Positions 1 through 9,094 of a stretch of 64,000 nucleotides of DNA are shown here, piece after piece (positions within the stretch are counted from its first letter, which is position 1; each line of letters opens with the position of its first letter). The DNA lies in contig NZ_CP102411.1 in NCBI RefSeq assembly GCF_024628725.1, positions 62,001-126,000 on the forward strand. The letters run 5' to 3'. The position numbers and the translations under genes were made by a program. The notes under the pieces were generated by a model, which saw nothing but the letters and a program-made list of their open reading frames with translations, was not told the DNA's origin and did not search any database. This stretch comes from Ruegeria sp. YS9 (GTDB taxonomy: Bacteria; Pseudomonadota; Alphaproteobacteria; Rhodobacterales; Rhodobacteraceae).

Positions 1-768
1 TGGTGGTGTGGTATTATCGTCGCGGGGTATCTGCGCTCTTTCATTTCGAATGCGGTGGTATAGCTCCGTGGTTTCCTTCTCGGGCGCCACGTCGAGTTCG
101 CCACGCAAGAGTGCCTGTAACGTCTGATATTGTTCCATTGCCCGAGACGACCGCCGACTATTGGAAAACGCCTCCATGAGTCGTCGGTGGGCGGCCTCGT
201 TGAGCGGGTCCAGAGTGATCTGGCGCAGCGCCAGCCGGATTACGTTTTCGTGGTTGCCATCTTTCGCTTCGGCCTCGGCGCGCGTGGCAAGCGTGGTTAT
301 CAACCGTTCTGATTGGTGGCGTCGTTGGGCTTCCAACCATTCCTGCAATGTGGGGTCACCGACGTGTACGCCTTCCAGGAATTCGCCAAGCCGACAGAGT
401 AGGGCCACCGGAAGATCGACCGACAAACTATCCAGGTCGTATTCCATTCGCGCATCATCCAGCCAGACGCTGGCCACATCCGATTGAAGAAGTGATGCCG
501 CCGGTCCCATCACATCGCGCAGCCTGGACAGGGCTTGGCGCAAAGACGCGCGCGCTTGAGCTGGGCCGTGGTCGGGCCAGAGAAAGGCCGCCAGTTGCGG
601 ACGCGTCATCGTCCGGCCCCGTTCGGTGGCCAGCCGCGCCAGCAGCAACTGCCCCTTTCTTGAAGAAACCTTGGCCGCCTGTCCGTGTACTTTCAGCTCA
701 AAGGCGCCGAGCAGGTTCAGCGCAGAAGTCGCTCCTTCGCCTAACCTGTCACCGTAGGTCTCTGTCAT
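1..768 (-). CDS. SARP/BTAD-type transcriptional regulator (N-terminal part)
   Basis: An open reading frame runs leftwards from an ATG at 768 and is still open at base 1, so 256 residues are visible and the C-terminus lies outside the window. A GGAGG-like site precedes the start. The first ~90 residues look like an OmpR/SARP winged helix (segments LLGAFELKVHGQ, SSRKGQLLLARLA, ASLRQALSRLR). Residues ~100-240 look like a bacterial transcriptional activator domain (helical repeats, LDPLNEAAHRRLMEAF, ALLRGELDVAPEKET). In the family this pair is often followed by TPR or cyclase-like sensory domains, which cannot be checked here. Target unknown; the divergent MATE exporter is a neighbour but a regulatory link is only inference. 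Confidence 0.85.
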   Translation of the reverse strand, partial: MTETYGDRLGEGATSALNLLGAFELKVHGQAAKVSSRKGQLLLARLATERGRTMTRPQLAAFLWPDHGPAQARASLRQALSRLRDVMGPAASLLQSDVASVWLDDARMEYDLDSLSVDLPVALLCRLGEFLEGVHVGDPTLQEWLEAQRRHQSERLITTLATRAEAEAKDGNHENVIRLALRQITLDPLNEAAHRRLMEAFSNSRRSSRAMEQYQTLQALLRGELDVAPEKETTELYHRIRNERAQIPRDDNTTPP

Positions 769-944
769 ACCGTCCTCCACGTACCCAACTTTCACCGAGT
801 ATGTGCCCAAGGCAACGAAAGATTGGGAGGCCGACCAGTGAGAGGCGTCTTTTACGGCTTTGTCACGCGCTGAATTGCAGCCTGGTTACGGTGGATCGGG
901 ATTGGTGACCGAACAACGCAATCCAATATCGAAAGGATTCCAAA

Positions 945-1133
945 ATGACCAAAGATCTCATCTTTGCCGTCGCCGCTATAGCGCGCTTGGCACCCAGGTG
1001 GATGCAGGCAAGCGTCTGGTCGCAATCGACGTCGCTGAAACCCATACAGCCGTCGTCTTCGCGCCCGCTGGGTTTCACCGCGTTCATAGGAGCCAGCGCC
1101 ACGTTTGAGATCCTGAAAAGCGTCACGAACTAG
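945..1133 (+). CDS. Possible small ORF of unknown function
   Basis: A 62-codon frame begins MTKDLIFAVAAIARLAP after an AAAGGA site. The hydrophobic start is plausible but the rest is Ser/Pro/Arg-rich without recognisable domain. It fills the gap between the SARP regulator and the MATE gene. Antisense frames of similar length exist, so coding status is uncertain. Confidence 0.25.
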   Translation: MTKDLIFAVAAIARLAPRWMQASVWSQSTSLKPIQPSSSRPLGFTAFIGASATFEILKSVTN

Positions 1134-1216
1134 GGCTGAGCGATCCCGCAATCCACGCTCCAGGACTGCCTGTCTCGGGCGTGCCCGCAATGACAACCGA
1201 AATCCACGAGGCCGCC

Positions 1217-2593
1217 ATGACAGCTGCAGACATCACAACCGAAACCTTCCGTCCGCGCCGCCGCCGTTTAGCGCGCTATATTGATACCTGCGAGATGCGT
1301 AAGATCTCGCGTTTGGCCACACCTATCGCGTTGGTGGCGATGGTCAACATGGCCATGAGCATCACCGATACCTTCATGGTGGCCGCGCTTGGGTCACAGG
1401 CGATGGCAGCGGTGGCGATTGGCAGCGATTTCTATTCGATTCTATTCTATCTCGCGACCGGGCTGCTGGCGGGATTGTCCCCGGCCTATGCGGAAGCCTG
1501 GGCCAAAAGAGACTATGCACGGTTAGCCCGGCTGAGAACCGTTGGTTGGATGTTGTTGGCGGCCGCCGCCGTTCCAGTCATCCCTGCCATTTGGTTTGCG
1601 CCGAATTATCTTGGGGCGCTCGGGATCGACCAGGGTCTCTTGCTGGAAGGCACCGGCTATACACGGGCCATGGCCCTGACGCTGTTGCCCATGCTGGCGG
1701 TGACCTTCTACCGCAACCGCCTTACGGCATTGGAGAAACCTGGGTTGATCCTCAAAATCACCCTTGGGATCGTTCCGCTTAATGCGGGTCTGAACTGGGT
1801 CTTCATTTATGGTGCCGCCGGGTTCGACGGGATGGGTGCCACTGGCGCAGGCGTGGCCTCTTGCCTGTCCGCCATCTGCATTGCCATGGGGTTGGCCTGG
1901 CTGGCCTGGCGAGCGGAGGATCGCGGCCTAGCGTGTTGGATCGACTTCGCTGAGTTCAGGTCCGCGGTGCGGATCGGCTGGCCCATCGGCATCGCGACGC
2001 TCGCTGAAGTCGGCATCTTTTTGGGTGCCACATTGTTCATTGCCGCCATAGCCCCCCAGGACACTGCGGCGCATGCTATTGTCTTGCGGCTGGCGGGCTT
2101 CACATATGCCATCCCAGTAGGGCTTCTTCAGGCCGCGATGGTACGCATGGCGCGCCTTGGGGTCGATGCGCGGCGCGCGCACCGACGACGTGTCATCGCC
2201 AGCGCGACCGTGATCGCACTGGTCTCGGGTGGCGCATTGTTCCTGGCCCTTGCAGCTTTGGCGCTCCCCTTGTCGGAGGTGGTTATGGGCAATCAACCCG
2301 ATGCTGCCGTGCTGACACGAACTTTGGTGATGCTGATTCTGATCCTGGCAGCAATTGAGATTGCGGAGCCCTTGGGCACGACCTCAGCGGGACTCCTGCG
2401 TGGCTGCGACGACACGTGTGTTCCCATGATCATCAGCCTGTTCGGAAACTGGGGTGTCTCATTGCCGCTTGGGCTGGTGCTTTGCCTTGGATTTGAAACA
2501 GGCGCAATCGGTGTCTGGGTCGGCATGGGAATCGGCAACATCACTGCATCGCTGTTTATGTTTGTGCGTGTCAGGCACTACTGGCAGCGTTGA
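1217..2593 (+). CDS. MATE family efflux transporter
   Basis: About 458 residues with some twelve hydrophobic segments in two MatE halves. The first half opens with MRKISRLATPIALVAMVNMAMS and ITDTFMVAALG, the typical TM1/TM2 signature; the second half starts near SAVRIGWPIGIATLAEVGIF. The family exports cationic drugs or metabolites in exchange for Na+ or H+ across the inner membrane. The frame can be extended to ATGs at 1181 and 1190, but only the ATG at 1217 has a GAGG site at good distance, so that start is preferred. Substrate unknown. It is divergent from the SARP-type regulator at 1-768. Confidence 0.9.
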   Translation: MTAADITTETFRPRRRRLARYIDTCEMRKISRLATPIALVAMVNMAMSITDTFMVAALGSQAMAAVAIGSDFYSILFYLATGLLAGLSPAYAEAWAKRDYARLARLRTVGWMLLAAAAVPVIPAIWFAPNYLGALGIDQGLLLEGTGYTRAMALTLLPMLAVTFYRNRLTALEKPGLILKITLGIVPLNAGLNWVFIYGAAGFDGMGATGAGVASCLSAICIAMGLAWLAWRAEDRGLACWIDFAEFRSAVRIGWPIGIATLAEVGIFLGATLFIAAIAPQDTAAHAIVLRLAGFTYAIPVGLLQAAMVRMARLGVDARRAHRRRVIASATVIALVSGGALFLALAALALPLSEVVMGNQPDAAVLTRTLVMLILILAAIEIAEPLGTTSAGLLRGCDDTCVPMIISLFGNWGVSLPLGLVLCLGFETGAIGVWVGMGIGNITASLFMFVRVRHYWQR

Positions 2594-2716
2594 AACTCCG
2601 GGAGTGGGTGCATTCGATATGCGCTCACGGCAACTACCAGAAATGACGAGATGTGCTGCCGCTCCATGAAAACCTGGCGAAGGTCTGGGAGAGATTTCAC
2701 TTGATCGATCGCGGGT

Positions 2717-4063
2717 TCACTTTCGGTAATCTGACAATCCGAGCTCGTCCCACATCCAGCTGAAATCATAGTCTGCAACAGGAGAGCCGGTCTGGCGCGC
2801 GCTGCGGTTTTCGATTGTCTTCAGCCAGTCTATGACTTTCTTCCTGCCCGCCGTGGTGCGAGCGGCCTGGCGCGGGGTCTTGCCATCCAGGGCCGGGATC
2901 GGCTGATCAAGCGTGTCGCGGTAGTGATGGTCGAGATGTTCGTGGGCAATCTGATGGGCAAGGGCAGGGGGGATGTCCTCTTCTTCTGCCACTTCGCTCT
3001 CCAGGCTGTCATCCGCCATCATCTGTTCGGCGGTCTGGATTGATGTCAGCGGAGATTTCACCAGGTCGCCCAGGAGGTCCCGGACCAGGGCTTCGCCGCG
3101 TTCAGCGCGCGCTGCAGAGTTCACAGAAAGTGTGAGTGTCCGACCTTTCAGATCTAGGGACCCAAGCACGGAGGCCCCTGACATTGATTTGTCCAACACG
3201 AGGCCGGTGCCGTGCTTGGTGCCTGACGGGGTGTCGAGGTCAAGCCAGGTCCAATCCTTCTGGCCTGAGATCACGAGCTCTGCGGACTGTGTTAGCTTTT
3301 CAGATACCTGGCTTTGCGTCACTTTGCTGGCGAGGGGGAAGCGCATGTCGTGAAAGAGCAGGTTGTCGCCATCGCTGTTGCTGATTTGTGGTGGTTCCGG
3401 ATCCAGTAGGTTCGGCAGATGTGCGAAGAGCCAGGCATTGGTGAAGAGGGGTGCGGAACGGTGTAGCTGATCCTGTGTCAGCCTCAGTTCAACGTCGGGG
3501 TTCAATTTCAACACGGAGCGGAGCCCGTCTTCAAAAAACGCGACGGTGTCGGGGTCGAAGGGGAGCAGCGCCCCCGAGATCACGTTATATTCCCCCTGTG
3601 CGACAACCCGAGCTGCGATGCGATCCCATCGCTGCAGCATCTGCGTCGCGCTGTGTTCCCGGACGGTAACCGGCTCTGCGTCCGAAAGCATGTTGCGCAA
3701 GACCATGGATCTGCCGGGGTCTACCTCGCTCACCTCATAAAGGCTGACCGACGCGTCCCGCAAACCCTCGATATAGGCGCGGGTCTGCGCACTCTCTTTG
3801 GAACCGCTCCCTTTCAGATAGGCATCTACAGCGTTTTCGGCGTCCGGTCCGAATGTCCTGCCCAGCAAGTCTTCCAGGCCACCGCCCCACAGAACCATTG
3901 GCCAATCCTCGCCCAGCAGGTCGCCCAGATCCTCGAAATCGAGATCAAAGGCTTCGAGACTTGGCAGAAAATGCTCGTCCAACACGTCCGCGAGCCGCTC
4001 GTGCCAAATCTCGTCACGGGTGATAAACCGAATGAGCCCACCAAGATCGTTCCCCGTTGTCAT
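2717..4063 (-). CDS. Hypothetical protein with SEC-C/MbcA-like C-terminal segment
   Basis: A 448-residue acidic, soluble protein without signal peptide. The start at 4063 (MTTGNDLGG) is preferred over an upstream in-frame ATG because GGGAG lies about 9 bases before it. The body is not recognised. Near the C-terminus the segment DQPIPALDGKTPRQAARTT followed by a helix resembles the 'PALDGKTPREA' element seen in SEC-C-associated and Xre/MbcA/ParS antitoxin-like proteins, but no partner toxin is adjacent. Downstream on the same strand nothing follows; upstream lies the DUF6429 gene. Function unknown. Confidence 0.8.
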   Translation of the reverse strand: MTTGNDLGGLIRFITRDEIWHERLADVLDEHFLPSLEAFDLDFEDLGDLLGEDWPMVLWGGGLEDLLGRTFGPDAENAVDAYLKGSGSKESAQTRAYIEGLRDASVSLYEVSEVDPGRSMVLRNMLSDAEPVTVREHSATQMLQRWDRIAARVVAQGEYNVISGALLPFDPDTVAFFEDGLRSVLKLNPDVELRLTQDQLHRSAPLFTNAWLFAHLPNLLDPEPPQISNSDGDNLLFHDMRFPLASKVTQSQVSEKLTQSAELVISGQKDWTWLDLDTPSGTKHGTGLVLDKSMSGASVLGSLDLKGRTLTLSVNSAARAERGEALVRDLLGDLVKSPLTSIQTAEQMMADDSLESEVAEEEDIPPALAHQIAHEHLDHHYRDTLDQPIPALDGKTPRQAARTTAGRKKVIDWLKTIENRSARQTGSPVADYDFSWMWDELGLSDYRK

Positions 4064-4178
4064 CTTCAGCTTCTCCCTGTTCGCCAGACAGAGGCGATCT
4101 AGCGCAGATTGCAACCGCCAGCCAGATCACAGGCTTGTGCAGATCTGCGTTGCATGGATGGTCTTGTCGTGGCGAATG

Positions 4179-4415
4179 CTATGTCTTTGGCTCCCGCTCA
4201 AAAAGCTCTGCGAAAAGTTCTTTGGATCGATGCAGGCCTTGATCGGTCAACACCACCGATTTTGCCTTTCCAACCGGATCCAGGATCAACCCCTTCCGGT
4301 GCAAGCGGTCAAGCGCGTCCCAGTCAAAGCCTTTCCATGCGCGGCGCTCGTCATGCAGCGTCAACCAGAGCAGCGCCAGGACTGCCTCATCCACTTTGTT
4401 TTCATCTACGTCCAT
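4179..4415 (-). CDS. DUF6429 family protein
   Basis: A 78-residue protein beginning MDVDENKVDEAVLALLWL, followed by TLHDERRAWKGFDWDALDR and GKAKSVVLTDQGLHRS. This layout (winged-helix-like small domain, very conserved ERRAWKGFDWDAL core) is that of the DUF6429 family of Proteobacteria, whose role is unknown. An upstream in-frame start at 4490 would add 25 residues with no family similarity, so the ATG at 4415 is chosen although its ribosome binding site is weak. It precedes the SEC-C-like gene on the same strand. Confidence 0.75.
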   Translation of the reverse strand: MDVDENKVDEAVLALLWLTLHDERRAWKGFDWDALDRLHRKGLILDPVGKAKSVVLTDQGLHRSKELFAELFEREPKT

Positions 4416-4626
4416 AACCACAGCGGACGCGACAAGGGTCGGGCTCGTCAACCCTGATCCGGGGAATGGAGGGACTGCAAAGATCTTCAACTCGCATATG
4501 GTGCGACCAGAATGATAAGGCCGGGTGAAACCCGTGCCGCCTCACATCACGGGTATGAATCGCTCCCGGCGAATAGATATCGCATTGTCATTGGACAGCT
4601 GGGCTGTGCCAAGAAATACTGGGCGC

Positions 4627-4878
4627 ATGGAGCTGACAGACACCACACCTGTCCACCTGATCCATGTAGACCCTGACGTCAACATGGCACGGTTCTACGG
4701 AATAGAGTTGCAGCCGACGCTGTTTGGTGAAGTTTCCGTTCTTCGCACCTGGGGACGTATTGGCACAAACGGGCAAGCCATGATGGTGACGTACGATGAC
4801 GAAGCCCAGGCTGCTGACGCGCTCCATATACTTGAAAGACAAAAACGTCGCCGAGGCTATGTTCCGGTTGGAGCATAG
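4627..4878 (+). CDS. WGR domain protein
   Basis: Residues ~20-75 carry the WGR fold signature: NMARFYGIELQPTLFG, then VLRTWGRIGTNGQ, then acidic-aromatic strand and a basic C-terminal helix (ERQKRRRGYVP). WGR domains bind nucleic acid; small stand-alone versions are frequent on alphaproteobacterial plasmids and chromosomes and have no assigned function. At 83 residues it is a single-domain protein. Upstream extension to 4525 is possible but reads as non-conserved sequence. Confidence 0.8.
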   Translation: MELTDTTPVHLIHVDPDVNMARFYGIELQPTLFGEVSVLRTWGRIGTNGQAMMVTYDDEAQAADALHILERQKRRRGYVPVGA

Positions 4879-5015
4879 GCGATTGATCCCATGGTTAGAT
4901 GATGCGGCTTATTCAATGGAACGGTACGCAGCAAGGCATGTGTGAAAGCACCGCATCTGAGGTTCTTCCAACGTGGCAAGGCAACGCCAAAGGTGCCAAA
5001 CCAACGCGATATTGT

Positions 5016-5324
5016 TCAAGGTTTGTTGCTATCGATCCAGCGGGACATCAGAGTGCGATCCCGAAAGCACTCGTCCGGAACAGGACTGCGCTTGATCCGG
5101 GCGATGCGTTCCGCAAATGCCACCTGCTTCGAGCTTGGCCTTGTATCGCGAACGCGAGGTGCTGATCTCTGCGTGTCGATCCATTGGCTCATCGCGCGCC
5201 GATCTTGCTGGATTTCCCAGGGCAAAACGACGTTTTGTTGCTCTGCCAACTTGCGTGCATAAGCAAGTTGCTTTGCCGTTGCTGGCAGTGCTGTCTGTGT
5301 CTCTGAAATGGCAGTTTCGGGCAT
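5016..5324 (-). CDS. Tandem KQ-repeat hypothetical protein
   Basis: A 102-residue protein starting MPETAISETQT after an AAGGGG site. It contains two copies of one ~35-residue unit: TAKQLAYARKLAEQQ...DRRAMSQWID and SSKQVAFAERIARIK...DRTLMSRWID. Each unit is a KQ-x-x-[YF]A helix, a short linker with Pro, and a terminal MS-[QR]-WID box. Comparable KQ/ID repeats occur in small proteins on Rhodobacterales plasmids and in tails of some topoisomerases, hinting at DNA association, but no function is known. It faces away from the DUF3560 block. Confidence 0.7.
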   Translation of the reverse strand: MPETAISETQTALPATAKQLAYARKLAEQQNVVLPWEIQQDRRAMSQWIDTQRSAPRVRDTRPSSKQVAFAERIARIKRSPVPDECFRDRTLMSRWIDSNKP

Positions 5325-5919
5325 CAGTTTTTCCCCTTGGCAGCTTAGCAAAAGAATAGAACAAAAGGGGTTCAAAAGCAATCATATTGTGGGTGCTTAA
5401 CGTAAGTATACTAAATATAGTGTTTCCGTCGAGGCAGGATAACACGCGTGCTTTTGTTTTCTGACAAGACCACGCAAACGGTGAATTGAGACCCGCGCGC
5501 GGCGCGCGGTTCACATTGATCAATTGACAGGGCTGAGGATCGACGCGCTAAAGCGCGCTCACCCCGGCCCTGGCATTGTCCAATAGTGGGGCTGCTGTGA
5601 CCGGCAGGCCGGTCCCATCATCCCGATCCGCCCGCATCCTGCGTCGGGCCGGTCAAGGGGCAAGCGCCGCGCGGTGCGCGTCGTCTCCATGTCAAAAAAC
5701 CGGTTCCTCCCACGCGCGAGCGCGCGGTTCCCTCCCATTTTTTTGCCACTCCGACCCCGTGACAGTCCCGCCCCAGGCCACAGGCAGGGCTTCGCCCTCC
5801 TGTTCTGCCAGCCGATAGATGTGGTCCATCTATCAGCTAACAGATCAGAAGGCCGCGCCCATTGGCGGAAAGCTGGGAAACACCGGCAACCGCATCGCCA
5901 CGATAAGGAGACGCCACGA
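5325..5919. other. Non-coding region with several hairpins
   Basis: No convincing gene. AT-rich upstream sequence (5380-5440, with a TACTAAATATAGT element) could hold the promoter of the leftward KQ-repeat gene. Further right are several palindromic blocks: the GC-rich 5490-5510 segment, a CGCGCGAGCGCGCG block near 5718 followed by a T-run, an AGGGCTTCGCCCT hairpin near 5787, and the perfect 8-bp stem GATAGATG/CATCTATC at 5814-5834. These may be terminators or leader RNA of the DUF3560 operon. Confidence 0.45.
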
Positions 5920-7266
5920 ATGGCTGATTTTGATATTAATATCAGTGCAACTTACTCCCCCGAGGACAATAAGATCCGTTTGTATGCCTCGGAGCGATTG
6001 GACGCCGACACATACGAGCGCGTCAAAGCCGCAGGCTTCAAGTGGGCACCTAAACAGGAATTGTTCGTTGCCCCAATGTGGACCGTTGCCCGCGAAAACC
6101 TTGCGCTTGAACTGGCAGGCGAGATTGAACCCGAAGAAACCACAATGGCCGAACGGGCGCAGATCACAGCGGATCGCCTGGACGGGATCGCACAGAAACG
6201 CGCCGAACAGGCAAACGCATTTCACCGGGCCGCTGATGAACTGTCCCGTGCATTCGAATTTGGTCAGCCTATCCTTGTCGGGCATCACTCCGAGCGCAAA
6301 GCCCGCAAGACACAAGAGCGGATGCACAACGCAATGGACAAAGCCGTTAAGGCTCATGGCGCTATCGGTTATTGGCAATATCGCGCGGCAGGTGTCGAGC
6401 GTCATGCAAACCGGAAGAATGACCCCAAGGTGCGCGCGCGTCGGATCAAGAAACTACTGGCCGAGCTGCGCGACCTTCAGCGCCGGTTGAACGCTGCGCA
6501 TAAAGCCTTGGCAATGTGGGAAAGCGCGACCACTGACGCGCAAATCAGTTTCATTCTGGGCCGCAGCCCTTCGGTGCCTTGTGGCCTCTATTCGGCAGTT
6601 ACAGACGGCAAGACCACACCGGCAGAAGCCCGCGCGCAGTGCATCGAGGCCGCAAAACGCACCATCGAAAGCGACCACCTGTCCCGCTGGATCACTCACA
6701 CCTTGAACCGCCTTTCATATGAACGCGAAATGCTGGGCGATGTGCCACGTTTTGAAGGTGAGATTACGCCGACTCTGTTGCAAATGTTTGTCCGCGAACA
6801 CGGCGCAGACAAACCGAAGGGGAAAAAGGTCGATGACGATCTGTTTTCTGTGGAATGTGACGCCCCGTTGCCCGCTCATGTGGCCGATGGCAGCACCGTT
6901 GAGCTATCCGCCGACGAGTGGCGCGACTTGATGCAGTCTTGCGGGTACGTGCCGCCCGAAAAGAAACCGGCAAAGCCGCCTATTCTGAATTTCAAAGCGC
7001 AGAGCGGCAAATTTTTGGTTCGCAACCCGTGGAATAGAACAGTCGAGTTTGTTCCACAGGTGGAAATGACCAAGGCCGAATTTGCCAAAATTGGCACCGA
7101 CTACAGGGGAACGCGGCTTTCAGCTTGCGGCGCTTTCCGGGTGCGGATCGCACCGAACCCGAACCACGAAGGGCCGCGTTTCTCGGCTGGATGGGCTGCT
7201 ATCCTGATCACCGATCAAAAGCAGCATGACGCCCCTGCAGATTTTGACGAGGAAATTGCACAATGA
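5920..7266 (+). CDS. DUF3560 domain protein
   Basis: A 448-residue protein starting MADFDINISATYSPEDNKI, with an AAGGAG site 9 bases upstream; the longer open frame from 5674 lacks such a site. The N-terminal ~150 residues match the DUF3560 pattern: RLYASERLDADTY, AAGFKWAPKQELFVAPMW, the Arg/Lys-rich helix HHSERKARKTQERMHNAMDK and IGYWQYRAAGVERHA. The C-terminal half is less conserved. DUF3560 proteins are encoded on plasmids, phages and integrative elements and their role is unknown. It leads an operon: its stop overlaps the start of the next gene by 4 bases. Confidence 0.85.
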   Translation: MADFDINISATYSPEDNKIRLYASERLDADTYERVKAAGFKWAPKQELFVAPMWTVARENLALELAGEIEPEETTMAERAQITADRLDGIAQKRAEQANAFHRAADELSRAFEFGQPILVGHHSERKARKTQERMHNAMDKAVKAHGAIGYWQYRAAGVERHANRKNDPKVRARRIKKLLAELRDLQRRLNAAHKALAMWESATTDAQISFILGRSPSVPCGLYSAVTDGKTTPAEARAQCIEAAKRTIESDHLSRWITHTLNRLSYEREMLGDVPRFEGEITPTLLQMFVREHGADKPKGKKVDDDLFSVECDAPLPAHVADGSTVELSADEWRDLMQSCGYVPPEKKPAKPPILNFKAQSGKFLVRNPWNRTVEFVPQVEMTKAEFAKIGTDYRGTRLSACGAFRVRIAPNPNHEGPRFSAGWAAILITDQKQHDAPADFDEEIAQ

Positions 7267-7571
7267 CCCGTCATTGGGAAACCCACCTTTACACCTACGC
7301 TGTCGCGCTCACTCAGGGCGCGGCAATCCTGCCCGAGAATTTGCAGGGGAGGCGGCAAAAGGCAATCAGCCACGGTCACACGGAGGGAGAATGCCAGATC
7401 GTTGAAGCCGACCCGATGGAATACGTTCAGGAGGGTTTTTCGCGCCTGACCGTTCTGGGCAAGGCGGTCACAATGCGCCGTTTGATGGAGACCGGAATCG
7501 AGGCAAACACGGCGCAACGGATAGTCAACCAAGCCACGAACGCCCTTGAAGTTGAAAGGCTAGGACGATGA
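7263..7571 (+). CDS. Hypothetical plasmid-type protein
   Basis: A 102-residue soluble protein (MTRHWETHLYTYAVALTQG) translationally coupled on both sides through ATGA overlaps with the DUF3560 gene and with the methyltransferase gene. It ends in a helical stretch (TAQRIVNQATNALEVERLGR). The tight coupling supports that it is real. No domain recognised; it may be a small partner of its neighbours. Confidence 0.75.
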   Translation: MTRHWETHLYTYAVALTQGAAILPENLQGRRQKAISHGHTEGECQIVEADPMEYVQEGFSRLTVLGKAVTMRRLMETGIEANTAQRIVNQATNALEVERLGR

Positions 7572-8176
7572 CTCAGAAACGGCCAAGCATCTACTACCGC
7601 CCGAACAGGCCCCTAACCATTCCGGTTAGGGTGCGGCATGACGCGCCCCAACTGGACGAGCTGAAGGCCCCCGAGGTTATCGCCGTTGACAAGTTCACCG
7701 AATGCCACGTGACGCCCGATCCTGTAGCCGCGCGGATGGTTGGTTATCTCGGGCCGCAAGGTGACTATCTGACATTGGAGCCAAGCGCCGGGACCGGCCA
7801 GCTCGCAAAGGCGCTGATTGCATCAGGTCACAGCACTTGCGAATTGACTATGATCGAGCGCCACAACACGCTTGCGGCAAAACTGCGCGCCATTGGCCCC
7901 ACGATCAACCGTTGTTTTCTTGAGTATGCGGAGGAAGTCAGAGGCCGCGCGCAGTTTCCCCGTATCATCATGAACCCGCCTTTTAAGCAGGTACGCGCCC
8001 ACATCGAGGCGGCTTTGTCCCTGCTAGGGCAGGGTGGGCATGACGAACCGGCAACCCTTGTTGCCCTGGTCCCTGTCACATTCCACCACGACGAGGCCGA
8101 AGAACTCGAAACCTTGCCGCCAAACACTTTTTCGACGGCCAGCGTTCACACGAAAATCATCAGAATCCGCCGCTGA
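7568..8176 (+). CDS. Class I SAM-dependent methyltransferase with NPPF motif
   Basis: 202 residues with the motifs of N6-adenine or related amino-methyltransferases: motif I LTLEPSAGTGQLAKAL (SAM binding, residues ~58-74), an acidic motif II (TMIERHN), and catalytic NPPF in IIMNPPFKQVRAH (~135-147). Small solo methyltransferases of this type occur beside DUF3560 genes on mobile elements and may protect element DNA or modify another substrate. No restriction enzyme is adjacent, so it would be an orphan. Start ATG overlaps the previous stop. Confidence 0.8.
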   Translation: MTQKRPSIYYRPNRPLTIPVRVRHDAPQLDELKAPEVIAVDKFTECHVTPDPVAARMVGYLGPQGDYLTLEPSAGTGQLAKALIASGHSTCELTMIERHNTLAAKLRAIGPTINRCFLEYAEEVRGRAQFPRIIMNPPFKQVRAHIEAALSLLGQGGHDEPATLVALVPVTFHHDEAEELETLPPNTFSTASVHTKIIRIRR

Positions 8177-8186
8177 GGGAAAGCCG

Positions 8187-8381
8187 ATGTCTACAAAACC
8201 AATTGTCAGGATCGCTTGCGATGCAATGCAGTTTTTCGAAATCGACTTGCCGGATGGAACGGACCCGGAAACCTACGCCGATTCAGACGAAGCCCGTGCC
8301 CATTTTGCCGATCTGGTTTCGTTTGGCTTCATAGATTTTCAGCTTGTCCGCCGGTTTGACAGCGACGGAAAGGAGGTTTGA
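8187..8381 (+). CDS. Small hypothetical protein
   Basis: 64 residues beginning MSTKPIVRIACDAMQFFEI, acidic (DLPDGTDPETYADSDEARAHFADLV), preceded by GAGGGA at good spacing and 10 bases after the methyltransferase stop, so probably last gene of the DUF3560 operon. A GC-rich hairpin follows. No domain recognised. Confidence 0.65.
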   Translation: MSTKPIVRIACDAMQFFEIDLPDGTDPETYADSDEARAHFADLVSFGFIDFQLVRRFDSDGKEV

Positions 8382-8390
8382 CCACTGCTT

Positions 8391-8413
8391 GCGCGCCGCC
8401 ATGCGTGGCGCGC
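8391..8413 (+). terminator. Hairpin after the DUF3560 operon
   Basis: Inverted repeat GCGCGCC/GGCGCGC (8391-8397, 8407-8413) with a 9-base loop, followed by GGCTTTCTT. It lies 10 bases after the last stop codon of the operon, as expected for intrinsic termination, though the T-run is short. Confidence 0.55.
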
Positions 8414-8472
8414 GGCTTTCTTAGGTCGGCCAACACGCCTACCATTCCACAGTCTCAGATCAGAGGTCGCCT

Positions 8473-8649
8473 ATGAATCAAATTCTTCACCGCATCTATT
8501 TGTCAGGGTATGGCGGTTGGACAATGCCCCGGCCACTTCGCCGCATACTTGCGCGTTCGTCATTTCATCGCGCATGGCTGAGTGGCCGCAACGGCTGCTT
8601 TGTCGAGGCTGGCACACGTTACAGCCCAGCAAACCCCTATCCGGGCTAA
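8473..8649 (+). CDS. Possible 58-residue ORF
   Basis: ATG at 8473 has a GAGGT site 7 bases upstream and reads MNQILHRIYLSGYGGWTMP, basic and aromatic, to a stop at 8647. Length and ribosome binding site are in favour; lack of any recognised domain and loose spacing to neighbours are against. It could be a small plasmid-type protein. Confidence 0.4.
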   Translation: MNQILHRIYLSGYGGWTMPRPLRRILARSSFHRAWLSGRNGCFVEAGTRYSPANPYPG

Positions 8650-9094
8650 CCAGCTCATTCGGTTGTGGCGTCCCGGCGAACCGGGGCCACCGCCCCGATT
8701 AGCCAGGACTGTGCGCTTCCAGCGCACGGGGCCGCATGGCGGCCGGAACGGATCGGCTTTAACGTCCGCTGTTGCCGTGCTAATCTCACTAAGCCGACGG
8801 CAATCGGCAAAAACGCTCTTTTGAGCCAGTCGGCCCGATCGTTGCCGCGAGTCTGGGCCGACTGCCTTTCCCTCAAAACTCTAAGTTCTGCACACACCGC
8901 ACCAGGTCGCCGGTTCCACTGCGAACCTCTGTTTTTTGCGCGCCTGCCTTAGATCCGTCCCGATGAAAATGAGCGGCCAAGATACACGCCGCGCAGACCC
9001 GTAAACACCAAGCCCTACGATGCGCTGCGCGCGTGTTGACTGGTCTGCTTTCCCGGCGTGTTCGGGAGCCGCGAATTTTCAACAGGAGACAGAC
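8650..9094. other. Non-coding, structured region
   Basis: No supportable gene. The region carries repeated dyads: GTGCGC/GCGCAC near 8709, GCCGA/TCGGC before an A-run near 8792, and a perfect 10-bp inverted repeat CAGTCGGCCC/GGGCCGACTG at 8827-8836 and 8855-8864 followed by CCTTTCC. A structured RNA or stacked terminators are possible. Confidence 0.4.
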
